Assembly: GCA_004015825.1 (NCBI GenBank)
Contig: SAYS01000008.1
Location: 62,001 to 126,000 of the forward strand
Direction of reading: 5' to 3'
DNA from: Halovenus amylolytica
GTDB lineage: Archaea > Halobacteriota > Halobacteria > Halobacteriales > Haloarculaceae
DNA: 64,000 nt
The translations under genes and the position numbers were made by a program. The notes beneath the pieces are model-generated. The model saw nothing but the letters and a program-made list of their open reading frames with translations. It did not search any database and was not told the DNA's origin. Numbering within the stretch: the first letter of the stretch is position 1; each line of letters begins with the position of its first letter. Positions 59,503 through 64,000 of this stretch are shown here, one piece after another.

Positions 59503-60474
59503 ATGAAATATAGAACAGTTGAAGGTCTAAATGAAGATACGCATCGACTCGCCCGAGAACTACAGCAGGATATCGACCTGGTTGTCGGAATCCCCAGAAG
59601 CGGTCTCCTCGCTGCGAACCTCATGTGTCTCCACTTGGACGTTCCCATGACGGACGTGCAAAACCTCTGTGAGGGGAAGATCTTTGAGGCGGGGAGCCGG
59701 TGTGAGGACGAGCTATTGCTTGACGAAATCGATTCTGTGCTCGTCATCGACGACTCCGTGTTGACCGGCAGTCAGATGACCGAAACCCGAGCCCGACTCA
59801 GTGAGCGCGATTTCCCGTTCGACATTCAGTTCGGCGCGATATACATCTCGCCACGGGGACACCAGTATGTGGACTACTGGAGCGAGGTCGTCAGTTCACC
59901 TCGCGTCTTCGAGTGGAACATACTCCACCACACGCAACTGAAGAACTTCTGTGTGGATATCGACGGTGTCCTCTGTCGGGACCCGACCTCGGAAGAAAAC
60001 GACGACGGGGAGAACTACCGCGAATTTCTCACCGAGGTCGAGCCGAACATCGTCCCGGACCAACGCATCGGCTGGCTCGTCACTTCCAGACTAGAAAAGT
60101 ACCGACCCGAAACGGAAGCGTGGTTAGAGGAACATAGTATCGACTACGAGAGGCTCGTGATGATGGATTTGCCGGATATGGAGACTCGACGGGCCCAAGG
60201 AAATCACGCACAGTACAAGGCAGACGTGTACGATTCGGTCGGTGCAGACCTCTTTATCGAGAGCAATCTGAAGCAGGCCACGGAGATTTGCGAAGAGACG
60301 AACAAGCCGGTGTTTTGCTACGAAAACAACGAGATGATACAGCCGGGGATGGCCGGGCGGGCGTACAGGAAGAGCGCCGAAACTGCATCCGGAATCAGAG
60401 ACAACCCTGTTATGTTGCCCGCGAGAGTAGGTCACAAGTTGATTTCACGTTGCTACCACCGAATAGCGAGATAG
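59503..60474 (+). CDS. phosphoribosyltransferase-HAD fusion protein
   Basis: A 323-residue protein. Residues 1-140 form a type I phosphoribosyltransferase domain with VVGIPRSGLLAANL and the PRPP motif VLVIDDSVLTGSQM (80-92). Residues 148-290 resemble a HAD-type phosphatase domain: the DxDG motif NFCVDIDGVLC (152-155), GWLVTSRLEKYRPETEAW as the Thr/Ser motif, and GADLFIESNLKQA at the position of the acidic motif. A synthase-phosphatase pair on a sugar phosphate or nucleotide is plausible. It is isolated in a region with relics, and codon use is more AT-rich than in core genes. Confidence 0.82.
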   Translation: MKYRTVEGLNEDTHRLARELQQDIDLVVGIPRSGLLAANLMCLHLDVPMTDVQNLCEGKIFEAGSRCEDELLLDEIDSVLVIDDSVLTGSQMTETRARLSERDFPFDIQFGAIYISPRGHQYVDYWSEVVSSPRVFEWNILHHTQLKNFCVDIDGVLCRDPTSEENDDGENYREFLTEVEPNIVPDQRIGWLVTSRLEKYRPETEAWLEEHSIDYERLVMMDLPDMETRRAQGNHAQYKADVYDSVGADLFIESNLKQATEICEETNKPVFCYENNEMIQPGMAGRAYRKSAETASGIRDNPVMLPARVGHKLISRCYHRIAR

Positions 60475-60669
60475 TTTAACTCACTCCTAGCAACGTGGCT
60501 CACTCATTCGTTTAATTATTACTCACAGTGGTACCCAATAACAGACTTTTCTGGTCTAACTGCTCCACCAGAAGGTGCGAGACAACCACGATTACTGACA
60601 TCCAGCAGTATTTCGGGCTAGCCGGATTCTGGCCTGCGGTCCGGTAGCTCTGATATCTAAGCTCTGAAC
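60475..60669. other. intergenic region between convergent genes
   Basis: 195 bp with no credible ORF. CTGGTCTAACTGCTCCACCAG contains a CTGG(T)/(A)CCAG hairpin near 60552-60572, and GCTCTGAACTCAGAG with a T-run (60660-60681) lies over the end of the beta-helix gene as a possible terminator. Confidence 0.35.
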
Positions 60670-62163
60670 TCAGAGTTTTTTATCCGTAAGAACAGAATCG
60701 CCTCTACAGGTGGATCTGATCTCTTCCCGTGAGATGGCCTCCGAACTCGTTCCAGCGAAGAATGACTCGAGTGGTATCGGGAAACAGCTCCGCTCTGGCC
60801 GTTTGGACGTCACGATTCTGATCCCACCCAGATTTCCGAATTTGGTGGTGTCGTTGTAGTAGAGGGTGCCGATTTCGCCGGTCCCGACCGCGTCGGAGCG
60901 GACATTTATCGCAAACTTGTTTGAATCGTACACAGTGATTTCCTTTTCAGCCATGAGACACTCGAGTTCTGCTTTACTGCCTTCAGCCGAGATCGCCGCC
61001 TCACCAGCACCCGCGGCGTTAGCGTTGATAAGCGAAACGTTGTCCGCATCCAGCTTGGTCGGACGCCTGATTTTGATCCCCTCGTGGGTGCAGTCGCGAA
61101 ACTGAACGTTGCGCAACCGGAGCAGTTTCGTCTTGCCGTTTCTGCTGAGTTGCGAGTAACAGAAGTGCCGGCCTTTGAACTCGTCCCCCCGATCATCTTT
61201 ATCCGGATAGTTCTCTTCTATCCACGGTGTGTTCCCCCTCACGAACGTGTTCTTGACGGTGAACGATTTCCCCGCCCCCATCTTGAGAAAGCCAGTGCCA
61301 TATCCCTTCACGAAACAGTTCTCGACTGTGAGGTCCCCATTTCCGTACCTGTAATCTATCGCATAGCTACCCGACCGCAAGATTCGTGTATTTTTGACGG
61401 TCGCATCACCCTCTGAAAACTCCATCGAGTGGCCCGAGTCACCCCTCCGTCTTGATTCCGAGCCGTTTTCTACGAAGGTACAGCTGTCGATGTTCCAGTC
61501 GACGATACGGCCACGGATCGGCCCGTCGAACCACTGTTTGAACAGGACATTGTTGCAGTTGAACGTCCCCGAGCGCACGTTGGGGGTCAGAATCACCGCT
61601 TTCGACGACCGGTCTGTCTCTCCCCCGTGTAACCCATCGAGATTGGCTGCATTTCCAAAGAACTGAATATCACGGAATTCGACCGTGCCGTGGTCAACCT
61701 CGTTCCCGTAGTACATCAGGACGTGTGAGGAGTCGTCCTTGTCCATGTGTTCGGTCAGGGCGACGATCGATTCGGTCGGACTCTGCCCGTACCACGAGAT
61801 CCCCTTTGGATGAGAGTTACCGAAGTCGATATTCCGGGTGTCGTCATCCTGCCCGACAAAATACGTCCCGGGCGGAATATATACTGCACCCCCGGGGCCT
61901 GCTGCAGTAGCGGCATCCTTGATCGCCTGGAGGTTTGCTCGCGCAGTTGCAAGATCGGGATCGTTTGGGTTCGGCTCGGCACCGTACTCAGCGATGTTTT
62001 CGGCACCTGGCTGTGCCTGTGTCTGGCCCTGGTTTTCGGGTCCGCTGGTCCCTGGCTTGGAGTCATCCCGATTCGTTACCAGAAACGCTCCGATCCCGGT
62101 CGCTGTAATCGCTGATCCGATTCCCACAATCAACTTTCTCCGGGAAATCTTCTCCTCAGTCAT
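60670..62163 (-). CDS. Tat-exported right-handed beta-helix protein
   Basis: A 497-residue protein. A Tat signal (ISRRKLIVGIGSAITATGIG) is followed by a Gln/Pro linker and a right-handed beta-helix with repeated inward-facing strands: EFRDIQFFGNAANLDGLHGG, FNCNNVLFKQW, IDSCTFVENGSE, VKNTRILRSGSYAIDY, VENCFVKGYGTGF, VKNTFVRGNTP, LRNVQFRDCTHEG. This is the scaffold of polysaccharide lyases and glycosidases of the GH28/PL families. The tail (FPIPLESFF...) is duplicated as a relic at 58858. Substrate unknown. Confidence 0.9.
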   Translation of the reverse strand: MTEEKISRRKLIVGIGSAITATGIGAFLVTNRDDSKPGTSGPENQGQTQAQPGAENIAEYGAEPNPNDPDLATARANLQAIKDAATAAGPGGAVYIPPGTYFVGQDDDTRNIDFGNSHPKGISWYGQSPTESIVALTEHMDKDDSSHVLMYYGNEVDHGTVEFRDIQFFGNAANLDGLHGGETDRSSKAVILTPNVRSGTFNCNNVLFKQWFDGPIRGRIVDWNIDSCTFVENGSESRRRGDSGHSMEFSEGDATVKNTRILRSGSYAIDYRYGNGDLTVENCFVKGYGTGFLKMGAGKSFTVKNTFVRGNTPWIEENYPDKDDRGDEFKGRHFCYSQLSRNGKTKLLRLRNVQFRDCTHEGIKIRRPTKLDADNVSLINANAAGAGEAAISAEGSKAELECLMAEKEITVYDSNKFAINVRSDAVGTGEIGTLYYNDTTKFGNLGGIRIVTSKRPERSCFPIPLESFFAGTSSEAISREEIRSTCRGDSVLTDKKL

Positions 62164-62569
62164 AATTTAAATATTCCTCGCTCATCTGTCGCTGCCCGTT
62201 GTGCGTGTTATACCCAATGTGGCGCGCGAGGAGTTGCGTATACATTCATATATGTTTATACGCTGATTTGTCTCTTTCCTCCATCGGGCGGTGGTGGCCA
62301 TTATCGGTAATAGACATTCTCCCCAGGCAATGATAGTTAAACGCCTTCTACCACCTCGGTTGCCCCACGCCACAGTGCCAGCGCAGATTGCTACCAGAAT
62401 GAACCGGGTCGAAAGGGCGGGTTGTCAGTGCCACGCCTTATTGCGTTTTACTCCAGTTGTTCACGTCCCAGCGAATATTAGTGCCCTGTTCAATCGCCAG
62501 TGTGGAGGGCCCGTAATCGATGACTGGTAGAAACTTTATAATTATTATCAGTCTGTTAGCTAAGAATGA
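62164..62569. other. intergenic region with promoter and possible decayed sequence
   Basis: The ~400 bp after the beta-helix start contain only short frames with no family character. A TATA-like AACTTTATAATTATT (62533-62548) lies about 25-35 bp before the leader ORF at 62570. AT-rich stretches at 62164-62270 could hold the promoter of the minus-strand beta-helix gene (for example CATATATGTTTATACG near 62248-62264). Seen otherwise: nothing recognisable. Confidence 0.4.
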
Positions 62570-62752
62570 ATGAGACCAATGGCTAACGGACTAGTAGACC
62601 TCCCACCCCGGATTGTTGTTTTCAGAACTGGCACACAGTCGACATCTCGCATACTCGTAACCACAGCACAGGGACTATCGGCTGGAGGCCCTGCCCGCAG
62701 CAACCGCACAGTTTCGCGTGGAGGGATCATAGAGTACATGGAGGGGTCGTAG
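62570..62752 (+). CDS. possible 60-residue leader ORF abutting pyruvyl-transferase gene
   Basis: Starts MRPMANGLVDLPPRIVVF and ends TAG at 62750-62752; the next ATG is at 62753, with zero gap. The promoter at 62533-62548 is positioned for this ORF, so the pyruvyl-transferase would be translated by coupling. Basic rather than acidic composition and no similarity recognised argue for caution. Confidence 0.35.
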   Translation: MRPMANGLVDLPPRIVVFRTGTQSTSRILVTTAQGLSAGGPARSNRTVSRGGIIEYMEGS

Positions 62753-63991
62753 ATGGATTCGATTTCGCTGGCGTACGCGTATGGGTGGAAAAATTCTGGT
62801 GACCTGGCCATCAATCAGGGGTCGATCAGGTATCTGAACAGCCTCTTCGAATCACTCACACCGGAGGTTGTCTCCATTCATCCGTCTGGCTCGGAGGAGT
62901 TCCGGGAAACGAGTGAAATTCTCCCGTGGGATGATCTTCGATACGAGTTACACGGCGGTCCGATGCATTACAATCCGAAATCACAGTCGATGGTTGAACA
63001 GTATGTCGCTCTCGCCGGGGATGGGGGACGGTACGCGCTGGATCTGTTCAACGGCCGCCTCCGCGATACGGGATCTGGAACCCGGATGGCCGAGGAGATC
63101 CGGAACTCGGAGTTTCTGTTCTACAATGGTGGCAACCTGATCCACCACAAGCGGAATCTCCCCTACCTGCTGGGAGTGCTCTATCCGCTCCAGGTCGCAA
63201 AGTGGAACGATATCCCGTACGGACTCCTCCCGCACACGATCTTCGATATCGAAGGGCGATACGAGTCGCTGATAACGTCGATTCTCGATGGCGCCGAGTT
63301 CGTCTGGACACGAGACGCCCGAAGCTACGACTATCTCTCTTCACAGTTCTCGCTGTCGACCCCGATTCTGAACGGGTTGGATACCGCCTTCTTCCTGGAC
63401 GAACCGACGGTGTCGAGTAGCGATCCCGGTGACAGCTCCGACTCGCACACAGTGGCCGTCGTCCCCCGGTTTTCGACACTGGGGGATACGGACGATCTGG
63501 GAGCGGACGACGCCCAGGCGCAGTTCGAACAGTTCCTGGCTGAACTGACGGAGGCGGGTCACGATGTTGTTTTGACCGTTCAAACCAAAGTCGAAGAAGA
63601 GTGGGTCGAGAACAATCAAACCCTCCTGGACGAGCACGACATCGACGTTTTCACATCTTACGATCCACAGGAGCTGCGAACGCATTACGACAGTGTGGAT
63701 CTTCTGGTCACGATGCGGTTACACGCTGGTATTTTTGCTCTCTCGGTCGGCACACCGACTATCGGCCTCTACCGCGAGGAGTGGGGACCGAAGACACCGG
63801 GCACTTGGGCGAATCTGGGGCTCGACGAGTACGCCCTCTCTCAGGAGGAGATGACCCCCGACCGACTACTGGCGCTGTGTGACCGCGTCTTCGACAATTA
63901 TGACGAGGTCGAAACGATGATTGTCGACAGGGTCACTCTTCGAAAGCAGTACATGCTCGACGAGACGGCGCGCTTGCTAAAGGAGACGTAG
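62753..63991 (+). CDS. polysaccharide pyruvyl transferase family protein
   Basis: A 412-residue protein. It begins ISLAYAYGWKNSGDLAINQG, the glycine-rich motif of the family, and has FLFYNGGNLIHHKRN, GLLPHTIFDIEG, VWTRDARSYDYLSSQ and, near the end, DLLVTMRLHAGIFALSVGTPTIGL (shown here in short pieces of the family's RxHxxIxAxxxGxP motif). These enzymes transfer pyruvate from phosphoenolpyruvate to glycan sugars, adding charge to surface polysaccharides. Full length; the frame ends 9 bp before the window does. Confidence 0.92.
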   Translation: MDSISLAYAYGWKNSGDLAINQGSIRYLNSLFESLTPEVVSIHPSGSEEFRETSEILPWDDLRYELHGGPMHYNPKSQSMVEQYVALAGDGGRYALDLFNGRLRDTGSGTRMAEEIRNSEFLFYNGGNLIHHKRNLPYLLGVLYPLQVAKWNDIPYGLLPHTIFDIEGRYESLITSILDGAEFVWTRDARSYDYLSSQFSLSTPILNGLDTAFFLDEPTVSSSDPGDSSDSHTVAVVPRFSTLGDTDDLGADDAQAQFEQFLAELTEAGHDVVLTVQTKVEEEWVENNQTLLDEHDIDVFTSYDPQELRTHYDSVDLLVTMRLHAGIFALSVGTPTIGLYREEWGPKTPGTWANLGLDEYALSQEEMTPDRLLALCDRVFDNYDEVETMIVDRVTLRKQYMLDETARLLKET

Positions 63992-64000
63992 CGGGCCAAC

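Noticed and set aside
62291..62530. 79-codon plus-strand frame
   Set aside because: Mixed composition, no promoter or family pattern; probably chance.
1..64000. Complete insertion sequence with transposase
   Set aside because: No DDE, HUH or serine recombinase motifs were seen in any frame; only non-autonomous elements are present.

Overview
The window comes from a haloarchaeon (class Halobacteria). Proteins are strongly acidic, and the genes include archaeal ribosomal proteins (S17e, L1, L10/P0, L12), an Orc1/Cdc6, a PDCD5-family protein, Tat signals with lipoboxes, AglF, and families known to me only from haloarchaea (HalOD1, DUF7344, DUF7511, DUF5658). Most genes look monocistronic with AT-rich TATA-like boxes close to the start codon, as in leaderless archaeal transcription. 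A family such as Haloarculaceae is possible but not shown.

Part 1 (1 to about 34.5 kb) is mostly core genome. It holds central and amino-acid metabolism (citrate synthase, uridine phosphorylase, purD, threonine ammonia-lyase, aspartate kinase, an aminotransferase), information processing (S17e, the L1-L10-L12 operon, MutS-like ATPase, Orc1/Cdc6, XPD-type helicase, a uracil-DNA-glycosylase-like protein, tRNA-Val, PDCD5), regulators (DtxR-type, small winged helix) and membrane or secreted proteins (SPFH, MATE, DoxX-like, cupredoxin, Tat lipoprotein). Two items stand out: a divergent protein with the layout of a PCNA sliding clamp (3565-4356) and an asparaginase-family protein with altered catalytic residues (7103-8290).

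Part 2 (34.6-37.6 kb) is a run of small haloarchaea-specific genes: two HalOD1 proteins, a DUF7344 winged helix, a 59-residue DUF7511 protein, a DUF5658 membrane protein and a protein of unknown function.

Part 3 (37.7 kb to the end) is an accessory surface-polysaccharide or glycosylation island of lower and more variable GC. It has aglF, three GT4 glycosyltransferases, a heparinase II/III-like protein, two sulfatase-fold enzymes, two different ATP-grasp enzymes of the sugar-transfer and TupA types, an FkbM methyltransferase, DUF1616 and polytopic membrane proteins, two beta-helix proteins, a phosphoribosyltransferase-HAD fusion and a polysaccharide pyruvyl transferase. Orientation changes often. 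There are decayed genes (a methyltransferase, an EngB GTPase, the tail of a beta-helix gene), and several short ORFs end exactly at the start codons of glycan genes.

Two families of short non-autonomous inverted-repeat elements are scattered through the window, five copies in all. Every copy has a 3-bp TCA or TGA target duplication. One copy interrupts a palindrome that becomes perfect again when the element and one TCA are removed. No transposase gene is present.
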